DNA from: Algoriphagus sp. A40
GTDB lineage: Bacteria > Bacteroidota > Bacteroidia > Cytophagales > Cyclobacteriaceae
NCBI RefSeq assembly: GCF_002002735.1
Contig: NZ_MUNY01000035.1
Location: 62,001-126,000, forward strand
Direction of reading: 5' to 3'
Length of the DNA: 64,000 nt
Every line of letters starts with the position of its first letter. The stretch's first letter is position 1. Both the position numbers and the translations under genes were made by a program. A model generated the notes under the pieces. The model saw only the letters and a program-made list of their open reading frames with translations, did not search any database and was not told the origin of the DNA. Below, piece by piece: positions 48,641-57,334 of this stretch.

Positions 48641-48763
48641 TAAAATGAATGAATTGGTTAAGAATTCTAGGTATTCTATTACTTGATTTAATGTAATTTA
48701 AACTATTGATTTTCAGTTAAAATAAAGGATGTAACTTAATTTTAGATAAAGCCTTTATTTTGA

Positions 48764-49141
48764 TCAATCATTGGGATACGGAATATAGACAAATCGGGTA
48801 AACGCACCGTCCATGACAAACAGGCAACAAAACTCATCAGGGTCTTTGTAAGTCTTTTTGAACTCTTCCCTTGCCTCCTCCGGGATCAATTTCCTTTGGA
48901 TAAATTCATCCAAATAGGTGATGAAATAATTCCAATCGAGGTCTTTTTCGGCCTTTCCAATAAAGATTTTTCCGATTGGCTGCATCTCTTTAGAAATGGG
49001 GAAAACAGGAAAATCCGAAAATCCCCGGGTGCGGATTTGGTAAGAGGCTTCTTTTAGGAGGTCGGAAATTTTCACGAAATCACTGGTAATTGTGCCAAGA
49101 TATTTTCCGTTCAGTTCCGGATCGTTGAAGTCTGAAATCAT
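48764..49141 (-). CDS. Conserved hypothetical protein next to rlmD
   Basis: The 125-residue soluble protein starts MISDFNDPELNGKYLGTITSDFVKISDLL and continues KIFIGKAEKDLDWNYFITYLDEFIQRKLIPEEAREEF. It ends CCLFVMDGAFTRFVYIPYPND. There is no signal, membrane helix or nucleotide motif. I do not recognise a named family. It overlaps rlmD by 4 bp, so both are made from one transcript, and it may assist or regulate RNA modification; that is only context. Confidence 0.65.
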   Translation of the reverse strand: MISDFNDPELNGKYLGTITSDFVKISDLLKEASYQIRTRGFSDFPVFPISKEMQPIGKIFIGKAEKDLDWNYFITYLDEFIQRKLIPEEAREEFKKTYKDPDEFCCLFVMDGAFTRFVYIPYPND

Positions 49142-50544
49142 TTTTTAAGAGTTAAGAGTACGACGTTTTCGACATGGTAGGTCTGTGGAAACATGTCCAC
49201 AGGCTGGACTTTTTCAACCTGATATTTCTCTCCCAGAAGTGCAAGATCTCTTGCTTGGGTGGCTGGATTGCAAGAGACGTAAACGATCTTCGGAGCTTCC
49301 AATCGGAGTAGCATTTGGACGACCTTTTCATCCATTCCGGCGCGTGGTGGATCAGTGATGATCACATCCGGTGCGGCATGGCTTGCCACAAACTCCTCGG
49401 TCAAAATATCCTTCATATCTCCGGCATAAAAGAGCGTGTTTTCGATGCCGTTGATTTGTGAATTCAATTTGGCATCTTCGATTGCCGCTTCGACATATTC
49501 TACCCCTATGACTTGTTTGGCCTTTTTTGCGACAAAATTAGCAATAGTACCTGTCCCGGTATAAAGGTCATAGACTACCTCATCACCCTGCAAGTCCGCA
49601 AAATCACGGGCAACTTTGTAGAGTTCGTACGCTTGTTGGGAATTGGTTTGATAAAAGGATTTAGGTCCGACTCTGAACCGAAGTCCCTCCATTTCTTCCT
49701 GGATAAAGGGTAATCCGGCGAAAGTTACTAACTCCAAATCGTTGAAGGTCTCGTTTCCTTTGGTGTTGATCACATAGAGTAGGGAGGTGATTTCGGGGAA
49801 TTTTTTATTCAAAAACTCCATTACCGATTGAATTGACTCTGGGTCATTTTCTCCGAACTGAACAATTACCATTGTTTGTGAGGTACTAGTCGAACGGATA
49901 ATCAGGTTCCGCAACAACCCTTTTTGATTTCGGATATCGTAAAAGCTGAGTTGATTAGCTCTTGCGAAAGCTCTGAGGTCGTTTCTTACTTCATTGGAAA
50001 TTCCGCCTTGCAGGTAGCAATGCTCGATGTCGATGATCTTGTCAAACATCTTTGGGATATGAAAGCCCAAAGCGTTTCGTTCGAATTCCGCCCCGGAGTT
50101 GATTTCCTCGCGTGTCAACCAGCGGGAATTGGAAAAGGTGAAATCGAGCTTGTTTCGGTAGTACTGGGTTTTAGAGGAGCCCAAAATCGGCATTACTTCC
50201 GGTATGGGTACTTTGGCGATCCGCTGAAACTGATCCACCACCTGCTGCCGCTTATATTCTTTTTGAAGATCATAGTGAATATGTTGCCATTTACACCCAC
50301 CGCAAGTTCCAAAATGTGAGCAAAAGGGTTCGATCCTGTCTTTAGAGTATTCGTGGAAATGGATGGCTTCTCCTTCCATAAACGAGCTTTTTCCTTTGGT
50401 AATTCGTACGTCCACCACGTCTCCCGGAGCGACATTGGCTACAAACACGACCTTGCCATCGTGATGCCCGACGCATTTTCCTTCGGAAGCGATCCGCTCA
50501 ATTGTGAGATTGGTGACGACCTTGTTTTTCATTTTTCGCGACAT
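49138..50544 (-). CDS. rlmD: 23S rRNA (uracil-5-)-methyltransferase RlmD family
   Basis: This SAM-dependent RNA m5U methyltransferase carries a 4Fe-4S cluster. The ATG at 50544 (MSRKMKNKVVTNLTIERIASEG) gives 468 residues. The longer frame adds 19 residues before the TRAM domain and is not needed. TRAM occupies about 5-65, with HHDGKVVFVANVAPGDVVDV. The cluster cysteines are in FCSHFGTCGGCKWQHI plus a later Cys. The methyltransferase domain has VYDLYTGTGTIANFVAKKA, TDPPRAG and the nucleophile in KIVYVSCNPATQARDL. The RlmCD/RlmD/TrmA split cannot be settled here; U1939 of 23S rRNA is the usual target. It is coupled to the hypothetical gene behind it. Confidence 0.9.
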   Translation of the reverse strand: MSRKMKNKVVTNLTIERIASEGKCVGHHDGKVVFVANVAPGDVVDVRITKGKSSFMEGEAIHFHEYSKDRIEPFCSHFGTCGGCKWQHIHYDLQKEYKRQQVVDQFQRIAKVPIPEVMPILGSSKTQYYRNKLDFTFSNSRWLTREEINSGAEFERNALGFHIPKMFDKIIDIEHCYLQGGISNEVRNDLRAFARANQLSFYDIRNQKGLLRNLIIRSTSTSQTMVIVQFGENDPESIQSVMEFLNKKFPEITSLLYVINTKGNETFNDLELVTFAGLPFIQEEMEGLRFRVGPKSFYQTNSQQAYELYKVARDFADLQGDEVVYDLYTGTGTIANFVAKKAKQVIGVEYVEAAIEDAKLNSQINGIENTLFYAGDMKDILTEEFVASHAAPDVIITDPPRAGMDEKVVQMLLRLEAPKIVYVSCNPATQARDLALLGEKYQVEKVQPVDMFPQTYHVENVVLLTLKK

Positions 50545-50653
50545 GGCCGCAAAATTAGGGAAAAATGGGAAGACCGCATTTTGGGATTTAAATTCTGTCA
50601 ATTTCTATCCGAATAGAACACCGATATTTTCGGCCAATAAATTTTCAAATTCC

Positions 50654-50661
50654 TATCTTAG
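50654..50661 (+). promoter_or_regulatory. Possible -7 box upstream of the SDR-helicase unit
   Basis: TATCTTAG differs from TAnnTTTG at one position and lies 18 bp before the SDR start codon, between divergent rlmD and the SDR gene. Spacing is short but workable. Confidence 0.4.
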
Positions 50662-50678
50662 CAGGTGAAAGTAGACCC

Positions 50679-51491
50679 ATGAATCTCAAAGACAAAGTAG
50701 TGATCATTACTGGTGCCACCTCAGGAATAGGAGAGGCTTGCGCACTTATTTTTGGAAGAAAGGGAGCTAAGATTGTCATTACCGGAAGGAATAAAGAGAA
50801 ACTTAACCGAAGTTCGAAACTGTTACTAGACAATGGAATTGAGGTTTTGTCTGTATTGGCAGATGCTGCGTCAGAGCAGGACAATAAGCAGATAGCCGAG
50901 GAATCGCTTGCCAGATTTGGTAAAATAGACATCCTGATCAACAACGCCGGGATTTCTATGCGAGCACTTTTTGAGGACTTGGATTTGGAGGTTTTCCACA
51001 AAGTAATGGATACCAACTTTTGGGGGACTGTCTATGCAACAAAATATTGCCTGCCGGAAATTTTGAAATCCAAAGGGTCTATAATCGGTATTTCCTCTAT
51101 CAATGGATTCAGAGGTACTCCCGCACGCACGGCCTATACGGCCAGCAAATACGCTATGAACGGTTTTTTTGAATCCCTTCGCACCGAAATCATGAATCAG
51201 GGAGTGCATGTGATGGTGGTGGCTCCGGGATTTACTGCTTCAAATATCCGAAACAGCGCCTTGACAGCTGATGGAAAAACCCAGGGAGAATCCCCCCGAG
51301 ACGAGGCTAAAATGATGACTGCCGAAGAAGTCGCCCAAGAAATCTTGAAAGCATCCCTCAAAAGGAAAAGAGACCTTGTTTTGACCAAACAAGGTAAGCT
51401 TGTTGTGCTATTGAACAAGTGGATTCCCGGGATCATGGATGGGGTAGTATACCGCGAAATGGCCAAAGAAAAGGACTCTCCTTTCAGATAA
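50679..51491 (+). CDS. Classical short-chain dehydrogenase/reductase
   Basis: The 270-residue product has a full classical SDR set: VVIITGATSGIGEACALIFG (TGxxxGxG cofactor loop), ILINNAGISM (NNAG) and SIIGISSINGFRG with the catalytic Ser. YTASKYAMNGF supplies the Y-x-x-x-K. Arg residues after the loop (TGRNKEKL) favour NADP(H). The C-terminus (LLNKWIPGIMDGVVYREMAKEKD) resembles DhrS7-like SDRs that act on lipids or steroids. Its stop codon abuts the helicase start codon without spacing, so the two genes are in one operon, an unusual pairing of metabolic and DNA-acting enzymes. Confidence 0.9.
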   Translation: MNLKDKVVIITGATSGIGEACALIFGRKGAKIVITGRNKEKLNRSSKLLLDNGIEVLSVLADAASEQDNKQIAEESLARFGKIDILINNAGISMRALFEDLDLEVFHKVMDTNFWGTVYATKYCLPEILKSKGSIIGISSINGFRGTPARTAYTASKYAMNGFFESLRTEIMNQGVHVMVVAPGFTASNIRNSALTADGKTQGESPRDEAKMMTAEEVAQEILKASLKRKRDLVLTKQGKLVVLLNKWIPGIMDGVVYREMAKEKDSPFR

Positions 51492-54400
51492 ATGGTAGAA
51501 TCCGTCTTTCAAACCTACCTAAACAGACTGACAGACCTTTCTTCAAAAAACCGGTCTCTCTATTTGCCCAAGTTGGAAGGAGCGGGAATGTTGGATATCC
51601 GGGAGTTTGATTTTTTAAATGGAGAGCCGGCTTTTGAGATTCTTCGAAAAGTAATTCAGGGCAAAAAGCTGGTTTCCTTGATTCCTGAGACCGATCCGAG
51701 AATCGGTGAGACCAATCAACTTTCAAGGAGCCTTTCAAAAATAAGTTTTCGGGAGGAATTGATTCGGGAGGAAACCGGCGCGGAGAACCTTTATCTGGCC
51801 TGGCCCTTTCTGGAAGGGAAATTGATCAACAGCCAACTTTTAAGGGCTCCAATCCTGCTCAGGCCAGTTGGCTTGGTAGTGAAAAATGGCCAATGGTGCC
51901 TGAAATCTGAGAGTTCCTGGCAATGGAACCCTGCCTTTTTGCTGGCTTACCGACATGCCTATGGAAAGGAACTTGACTTGGAATTTCTTGAGGAAGCGCT
52001 TCAAGATTTGTCTGAGGATTCGACTGAAGTCCGAATCCAGCTCACCAAAATCCTTTCCGAAAATTTCTCCATTCAACTTAGCTCGGCATTTTTCGAAGAT
52101 CAAATCAATCCTTTCCCCCACTCCCAAATCATCTTAGACCAAAGCCGTTTTGAAGATGGCAGGCTGTCCCTGAAATCCTATGCGGTCCTTGGGCAGTATA
52201 TTCAAAAAGACAGTTTTTTGTTTCGGGAGTATGAAGAGTTGATTTCAGAATTTGGTGATTATTCACTTGAGGACTTGTTTCTGCGGTTTTTTGCACCTGA
52301 TGAGTCCGGGATAATACCACGGGAAGAACAGCTTTTTCCGGTTTTTCCGCTGGATGCATCCCAGGAAAATGTCTTGGTGAAAGTCAGGCAAGGGAAAAGT
52401 CTGGTGGTGGAGGGGCCTCCTGGTACGGGCAAATCCCAACTCATCGCCAATCTGGTCTCGGATTACATTGCTCGAGGAAAAAAAGTCTTGGTCGTATCCC
52501 AAAAACGTGCAGCCCTTGACGTGGTGTATGAGCGGATGGGAAAAGCGGGTTTTGGGGATTTTTTGGCCTTGGTTCATGATTTCAGGGCTGATCAGCGATT
52601 GCTTTTCGAAAAAATCCGCTTCCAGATCGAAGCAGTAGATACGTATCTGGATCAAAATCGGAGCATTGATTCCATCCACCTGGAGCGGGAGATTTCCCGC
52701 CTTTCAGGGACAATCAGTGTGCTTTCAGAGAAATTTGAAGGGTTGAGGAAAGAACTTTTTGATGACAAGCCCGCTGGAATGCCTATCAAAGCCATGTACC
52801 TCCATGCCAATCTTGAATCTCCGGCTTTAAAGGCTTCTTCACAACTTCTCAAACTGGACGCTGGCGAATCCATTGGATTTCAAGAGAATTTCAGGGTTTA
52901 TCATGCCTATTCCCAAAAATTCATGGGAAGTTTTTGGGAAAATAGGCTGTCATTTGCTGAAGTCGAGCCTGCCGATTTTGGAAGAATTTACCAAAGCTTG
53001 CTCAAAATTGAGGAATTCCGAAAATTGATTCCTACGCAAGTTGATTTCAAAAAGTGGAAGGAAATTGTTTCCAAAAACTTTCATTCTGGTGACCAACTTG
53101 CACTGATCCTCCGGCTCAAAGCCTCTTTAAATCAGCTTCCAAATCCTGTAAAGACCCTTTATCTGACGTTTCAGTCTGGGGAAACCAAAAACCTGAACCG
53201 AATTCAAAACTGGCTGAGCCAAGCTCTGTTGGAAATTTTGGGATTGGAATTGAAGCTTTCTGATGATTCCGAAGAACTTAAATTGCTGGAGGAAGAACTT
53301 GCGGAGCTGAAAGCCCAATCCCAAACCTTTTTCGGAAAAATCACGGCAAGATGGAGTCAGTCGAAATATCCACTCAGCTTCCAGGCATTAGCCTCCAACG
53401 GCTTAAAATTTGGGCTCGATTCCTTGACCAAACTTGAGCAGGAGGTCAATACTGAGCTTCGGCTTAGGAAGGAATTTCAGGAACTTCCGGCAATAGCAGG
53501 ACTTTCGAAAGGTGTTTTTTCCCATGAAACTCTTTCCGGACAATTGGATCAGGTTCAGAGGATATTAGATTGGCTGGGTTCGTGGGAGGCCAGTTCAGAA
53601 CTTCAGGATTTATTGGATTGGTCAAGTCTGGATTTTAATGGGTTCGATTCCCAATTGTCGGAAATTCAGGGCTGGATGGAAGCTTTGGGAAAATCACTTC
53701 CTGGTTGGAAACTTTGGCTAAGTCCAGTCCAAATTCAGGAATTGCTTGGCAAAGGTCTATTGGAACTTGACCTCGAAAACGAGTTGATTTTAAATTCCAA
53801 ACTGGCAGAACTTGTTGCCTTTGATCGGTTTCTAAGGGATTGGGGAATGGATAATCTGTGGCTGGCCATGGAATTGGAAGCTCATTTTCCTACTTTTTCT
53901 CTGGAATCAAAAGTCTCAGCCTTCCGAAACGGCTGGTATTTGGCCTGGATTGGTGAATTGGAGCGGCGACACCCTGTTTTGGCAGAAATGGGAGGAGTTA
54001 AGCTGAGTCAAGAAATGGAACAACTTAAAACTTCCATTCTTGAAAAGCGGAAAATTTCCAGACACATGGCCTTACTTCGCCTGCGGGAACAAGTTAGTTC
54101 AAATCTGGCCGTCAACCGTCTTGGCAACCGGACTACTTACAGAGAACTCCTTCATCAGGTCAGCAAGAAGCGGCTCCGTTGGTCGGTTCGCAAGCTGGTG
54201 GAAGAAATGGATTCCGAGGTTTTTCGGCTGTTGCCCTGTTGGCTCGCAAGTCCGGAGACTGTTTCGGCTTTGTTTTCCCTTAGAGGCAAATTCGATTTGG
54301 TCATATTCGATGAGGCGTCCCAATGTCAGGTGGAGCGTGGATTGCCGGCTATGCTCCGTGGAAAACAAGTGGTGATAGCCGGTGATTCCAAACAGTTGAG

Positions 54401-55382
54401 GCCATCTGACTTTTATCAGGTCAAATGGGAATCAGAGGAAGATGGGATGGAATACGAAGCAGAATCGCTGCTGGAACTTGCAGGTCATTTCTTCGAAAAG
54501 CAACAGCTAAAGGGACATTATCGATCTGCGGATCCTGGCCTGATTCATTTTTCCAACAGCCATTTTTACGGAAATCAATTGGAGACTTTGCCTGATTACC
54601 AAACGGTAAGGTTGGATACGACTCCATTTTCCTGGGAAAAAACAGAAGGGATCTGGGAAAATCAGGTGAATAAAGCTGAGGCCGATGCGGTGGTCGAAAA
54701 GGTGAAAACCATCCGAAATGAAGCCCCAAAGGATTCCATTGGGATTGTGACCGGGAATTATTTTCAAATGGAACTGATTCGTGAAAGGCTTTGGAAATCC
54801 GGAATTCAGGATGATGAGATCAAAGTCCGAAATATCGAAAATGTGCAGGGGGATGAGTTTGACCAGGTGATTTTATCTTTGGGCTATGCACCAAACCGGG
54901 AAGGAAAGCTGGTGACTAATTTTGGCCTTCTAGGAAAATCTGGAGCAGAAAATCGGCTCAATGTGGCGATCACCCGTGCCCGGAAACGGATGCATGTGAT
55001 TAGTAGCATTGATCCGGAGGATTTCCGCCCTGGGCAGGTCCAAAATCCGGGATTGGTATTACTTCGGGAATTTTTGGGGTTTGTTAAAACTCAAAGCAAG
55101 AAGCGCAACATCCCTTCGCCAGAGGTCAAAGTGAAGGGTTATGAACTGGATTGGAGTTTGAAAAACCGGCTTTTGGAATCGGATTTGCCGTATTCCAAAG
55201 AGATTCCATCTACTGTGATGGACTTGGTGAAAAAGGATCCCGGAGGAAATCTGACTGCTGTCTTGACAGATGACCAGCGTTTTTTCAATGCACTTTCCGC
55301 AAAAGCAGCTTTGGCTTACCATCCTATTTTATTGGAGGAAAAAGGATGGAAATGGGAATGGAAGTGGAGTAGGCGTTTTTAG
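51492..55382 (+). CDS. DUF4011-type superfamily 1 helicase with degenerate C-terminal nuclease-like domain
   Basis: The 1296-residue UPF1/Dna2-like SF1 helicase begins with a DUF4011-style segment, YLNRLTDLSSKNRSLYLPKL. Walker A is GPPGTGKS at 308-315. A long helical insert of about 500 residues, rich in Leu, Glu and Gln, separates it from motif II FDLVIFDEASQ near 940 and motif III VVIAGDSKQLRPSDF. Motif V (NIENVQGDEFDQVILSLGY) and motif VI (RLNVAITRARKR, near 1158) follow. The last 90 residues resemble the Vsr-like MTES_1575 endonuclease fold by overall pattern, ending in EEKGWKWEWKWS. The expected D…E-x-D/K acidic core is poorly kept, so cleavage is doubtful. Related architectures occur in phage-defence contexts. 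It abuts the SDR gene. Confidence 0.82.
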   Translation: MVESVFQTYLNRLTDLSSKNRSLYLPKLEGAGMLDIREFDFLNGEPAFEILRKVIQGKKLVSLIPETDPRIGETNQLSRSLSKISFREELIREETGAENLYLAWPFLEGKLINSQLLRAPILLRPVGLVVKNGQWCLKSESSWQWNPAFLLAYRHAYGKELDLEFLEEALQDLSEDSTEVRIQLTKILSENFSIQLSSAFFEDQINPFPHSQIILDQSRFEDGRLSLKSYAVLGQYIQKDSFLFREYEELISEFGDYSLEDLFLRFFAPDESGIIPREEQLFPVFPLDASQENVLVKVRQGKSLVVEGPPGTGKSQLIANLVSDYIARGKKVLVVSQKRAALDVVYERMGKAGFGDFLALVHDFRADQRLLFEKIRFQIEAVDTYLDQNRSIDSIHLEREISRLSGTISVLSEKFEGLRKELFDDKPAGMPIKAMYLHANLESPALKASSQLLKLDAGESIGFQENFRVYHAYSQKFMGSFWENRLSFAEVEPADFGRIYQSLLKIEEFRKLIPTQVDFKKWKEIVSKNFHSGDQLALILRLKASLNQLPNPVKTLYLTFQSGETKNLNRIQNWLSQALLEILGLELKLSDDSEELKLLEEELAELKAQSQTFFGKITARWSQSKYPLSFQALASNGLKFGLDSLTKLEQEVNTELRLRKEFQELPAIAGLSKGVFSHETLSGQLDQVQRILDWLGSWEASSELQDLLDWSSLDFNGFDSQLSEIQGWMEALGKSLPGWKLWLSPVQIQELLGKGLLELDLENELILNSKLAELVAFDRFLRDWGMDNLWLAMELEAHFPTFSLESKVSAFRNGWYLAWIGELERRHPVLAEMGGVKLSQEMEQLKTSILEKRKISRHMALLRLREQVSSNLAVNRLGNRTTYRELLHQVSKKRLRWSVRKLVEEMDSEVFRLLPCWLASPETVSALFSLRGKFDLVIFDEASQCQVERGLPAMLRGKQVVIAGDSKQLRPSDFYQVKWESEEDGMEYEAESLLELAGHFFEKQQLKGHYRSADPGLIHFSNSHFYGNQLETLPDYQTVRLDTTPFSWEKTEGIWENQVNKAEADAVVEKVKTIRNEAPKDSIGIVTGNYFQMELIRERLWKSGIQDDEIKVRNIENVQGDEFDQVILSLGYAPNREGKLVTNFGLLGKSGAENRLNVAITRARKRMHVISSIDPEDFRPGQVQNPGLVLLREFLGFVKTQSKKRNIPSPEVKVKGYELDWSLKNRLLESDLPYSKEIPSTVMDLVKKDPGGNLTAVLTDDQRFFNALSAKAALAYHPILLEEKGWKWEWKWSRRF

Positions 55383-55439
55383 TGGATCCTGACTTTAGTG
55401 TCTTGGTTGGATAGGAGTAAATTATTTAAAATATTTTTT

Positions 55440-55455
55440 GAATGAAAAATCATTC
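55440..55455. promoter_or_regulatory. Distal inverted repeat of the HipB-like operator series
   Basis: GAATGA-AAAA-TCATTC is a perfect inverted repeat, which can also be read as GAAT-N8-ATTC. It lies about 250 bp upstream of the antitoxin start. Confidence 0.45.
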
Positions 55456-55643
55456 GATAAATGAACTTTAATAAGTTAATGACTGAATATTAATTCATAA
55501 AAAGATTTTTTTACTATTTATTCATTTTTTCGATTTTTTTATTTTCCTTGGTTACGACCTCTCACTTCTAATGTCTTTTTTCAAAAGTATTATGCCCTTA
55601 GTCAATAGTTTGTCTCCTGATTTTCTCAGAAATAAATCACAAA

Positions 55644-55671
55644 AATGATTGATAAATCATTCATTATAATG
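55644..55671. promoter_or_regulatory. Operator-like palindromes overlapping the hipB promoter
   Basis: AATGATT-GATA-AATCATT (55644-55661, equivalent to AATGA-N8-TCATT) is followed directly by the palindrome CATTATAATG (55662-55671). The first covers the -33 element and the second sits in the spacer of the promoter, the expected place for an autorepressor site. Confidence 0.6.
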
Positions 55672-55679
55672 TAATTTTG
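55649..55679 (+). promoter_or_regulatory. hipB promoter
   Basis: TTG at 55649-55651, a 20-bp spacer and TAATTTTG at 55672-55679 fit the TTG-N19-21-TAnnTTTG consensus exactly. Transcription would begin near 55686, about 18 nt before the antitoxin ATG. Confidence 0.8.
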
Positions 55680-55685
55680 ATTATT

Positions 55686-55705
55686 ATGAATGAAATTTAA
55701 TTCAT
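55686..55705. promoter_or_regulatory. Operator-like inverted repeat at the hipB start codon
   Basis: ATGAAT-N8-ATTCAT overlaps the predicted transcription start and the first base of the ATG. The 8-bp spacer equals that of known E. coli HipB operators (TATCC-N8-GGATA), though the half-site differs. Confidence 0.55.
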
Positions 55706-56039
55706 GGACATCACTCAATTATCAGATATGGCAATTCTCCGTATGATTGGAGACTTTGTCAAAAAGAAGCGGATAGCCATCCAAAAGACTCAAGATCAGC
55801 TAGCGGAGGAGGCAGGGATGAGCCGCTCCACGCTCAGTCTATTGGAGCGGGGTGAAAAGGTGCATTTGCTGACCTTGATCCAGGCTCTTCGGGTGTTGGG
55901 GGAGTTGCAGTTGCTAGAGGCTTTTGAGGTTCCGCAGCAGATCAGCCCGATCGAATACATCAAGCTCCAAAAGAAGCACGAGCGGCAGCGTGTTCGTAAT
56001 GCGGATATGGCCGCCGATAATCCGCCTTCTGAATGGTAA
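55704..56039 (+). CDS. hipB: HipB-like XRE antitoxin
   Basis: The 111-residue protein has one helix-turn-helix of the Cro/C1 type at about 15-70: IGDFVKKKRIAIQKTQDQLAEEAGMSRSTLSLLERGEKVHLLTLIQALRVLGEL. The C-terminal arm (PIEYIKLQKKHERQRVRNADMAADNPPSEW) would contact the HipA-like kinase. It overlaps the kinase gene by 7 bp, the usual translational coupling of type II systems. Several inverted repeats cover its promoter, which fits autorepression. Confidence 0.87.
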   Translation: MDITQLSDMAILRMIGDFVKKKRIAIQKTQDQLAEEAGMSRSTLSLLERGEKVHLLTLIQALRVLGELQLLEAFEVPQQISPIEYIKLQKKHERQRVRNADMAADNPPSEW

Positions 56040-57334
56040 TTGCTGCCGAAGTCTGGCTTTGGGACCGGTTGGCTGGAGCCGTTTTATGGGATGAAGGCCG
56101 GCAATTGGCCAGTTTCGAGTTTGAGGGGAGTTTCCTGAGGTCAGGCTGGGACATCTCGCCGGTGTTGATGCCATTGGCTCAGGGTAAGCGACTTTATTCA
56201 TTTCCGGAGACTAGACGGGGTAGAGGTGATGCTTTTGATACCTTTAAGGGACTTCCTGGCCTTTTGGCGGATATGCTTCCGGATAAGTACGGTAATCAAC
56301 TGATCAATGCTTGGCTGGTGCAAAACGGTCGGCCGACCGACAGTTTGAATCCTGTCGAATTGCTTTGTTTTATTGGCAAAAGAGGGGTGGGAGCTTTGGA
56401 GATCAAACCTCCCCTCCGGCAAGAGTCTGTCCAGGCAAGTTCCCTTGAAATTGAAAGTTTAGTAGGGATTGCCAAAAAAGTTCTGAATTCAAAATTGGAG
56501 TTTCGGACAGATCTTTCTCAGGAGGATGCAACTGCTCTTGCGGATATCCTCAAAATCGGAACTTCCGCAGGGGGTGCCAGAGCTAAGGCTATAATTGCCT
56601 ATAATCCGGACACCGGCAAGGTGAAAAGTGGTCAGGTTGAAGCTCCGGAAGGTTTTTCCCACTGGATCATCAAGTTTGACGGAGTGCACGATTCACAGTT
56701 TGGAGCTACGATGGGCTATGGGAGAGTGGAAATGGCCTATTATCTGATGGCTATGGCCGCCGGAATCCAGATGAGTGAATGCCGGCTTTTGGAAGAAAAC
56801 GACCGGGCCCACTTTATGACCAAGCGCTTTGACCGGACCGTTAGAGGAGAAAAAATCCACATGCAAAGCTTGTGCGGACTTAGGCATTTTGACTTCAACC
56901 AAGTCGGAATGTATAGCTATGAGCAGGTGTTTGAGACGATGCGGATGCTCAGATTGACCTATCCCGAGGCCGAGCAACTTTTTATTCGAATGGTTTTTAA
57001 CGTGCTGACAAGAAACTGTGACGACCACACCAAAAACTTCGCCTTTCTTATGGATCAGAGTGGAAAATGGAGCCTTTCTCCGGCCTTTGATATCTGTCAT
57101 GCTTTTCGACCGGGAAGCCTTTGGGTGAGTTCCCAGTCACTAACTGTGAATGGAAAGCGGGATAAATTCACCGATGGTGATTTCCTGGAAGTGGCCCGAC
57201 AGATGAATATCAAGAAGCCGATTGAAAAGATAGAGCAAGTCAAATCGGCTGTGAAAAGATGGAGAGAATTTGCCGGGGAAGTAAAAGTGGAGAGCAATCT
57301 CAGTGATTCTATTCAGAAGACTTTGCTGGTTTAA
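56033..57334 (+). CDS. hipA: HipA-like serine/threonine kinase toxin
   Basis: The 433-residue, full-length HipA-fold kinase has an N-terminal subdomain (about 1-105) with FEFEGSFLRSGWDISPVLMPL and GLPGLLADMLPDKYGNQLI. The glycine-rich P-loop-like segment is IGTSAGGARAKAIIAY (175-190). The catalytic loop RNCDDHTKN (327-335) matches N-x-D-x-H-x-K-N of HipA, with Asp330 as presumed base, and the Mg-binding Asp353 is in LSPAFDI. All key residues are intact, so the kinase is probably active. E. coli HipA phosphorylates glutamyl-tRNA synthetase; the target here is unknown. It overlaps its antitoxin by 7 bp and the convergent membrane-protein gene by 4 bp. Confidence 0.88.
   Translation: MVIAAEVWLWDRLAGAVLWDEGRQLASFEFEGSFLRSGWDISPVLMPLAQGKRLYSFPETRRGRGDAFDTFKGLPGLLADMLPDKYGNQLINAWLVQNGRPTDSLNPVELLCFIGKRGVGALEIKPPLRQESVQASSLEIESLVGIAKKVLNSKLEFRTDLSQEDATALADILKIGTSAGGARAKAIIAYNPDTGKVKSGQVEAPEGFSHWIIKFDGVHDSQFGATMGYGRVEMAYYLMAMAAGIQMSECRLLEENDRAHFMTKRFDRTVRGEKIHMQSLCGLRHFDFNQVGMYSYEQVFETMRMLRLTYPEAEQLFIRMVFNVLTRNCDDHTKNFAFLMDQSGKWSLSPAFDICHAFRPGSLWVSSQSLTVNGKRDKFTDGDFLEVARQMNIKKPIEKIEQVKSAVKRWREFAGEVKVESNLSDSIQKTLLV

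Larger units (their letters stand above)
55383..55703. other. AT-rich control region upstream of the hipBA-like operon
   Basis: This 321-bp gap is very AT-rich and holds several inverted repeats built from GAAT/ATTC and AATGA/TCATT half-sites, as well as an exact Bacteroidota promoter next to the hipB start. TGAATATTAATTCA at about 55484-55497 is another palindrome of the same style. No reading frame is credible here. Confidence 0.6.
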
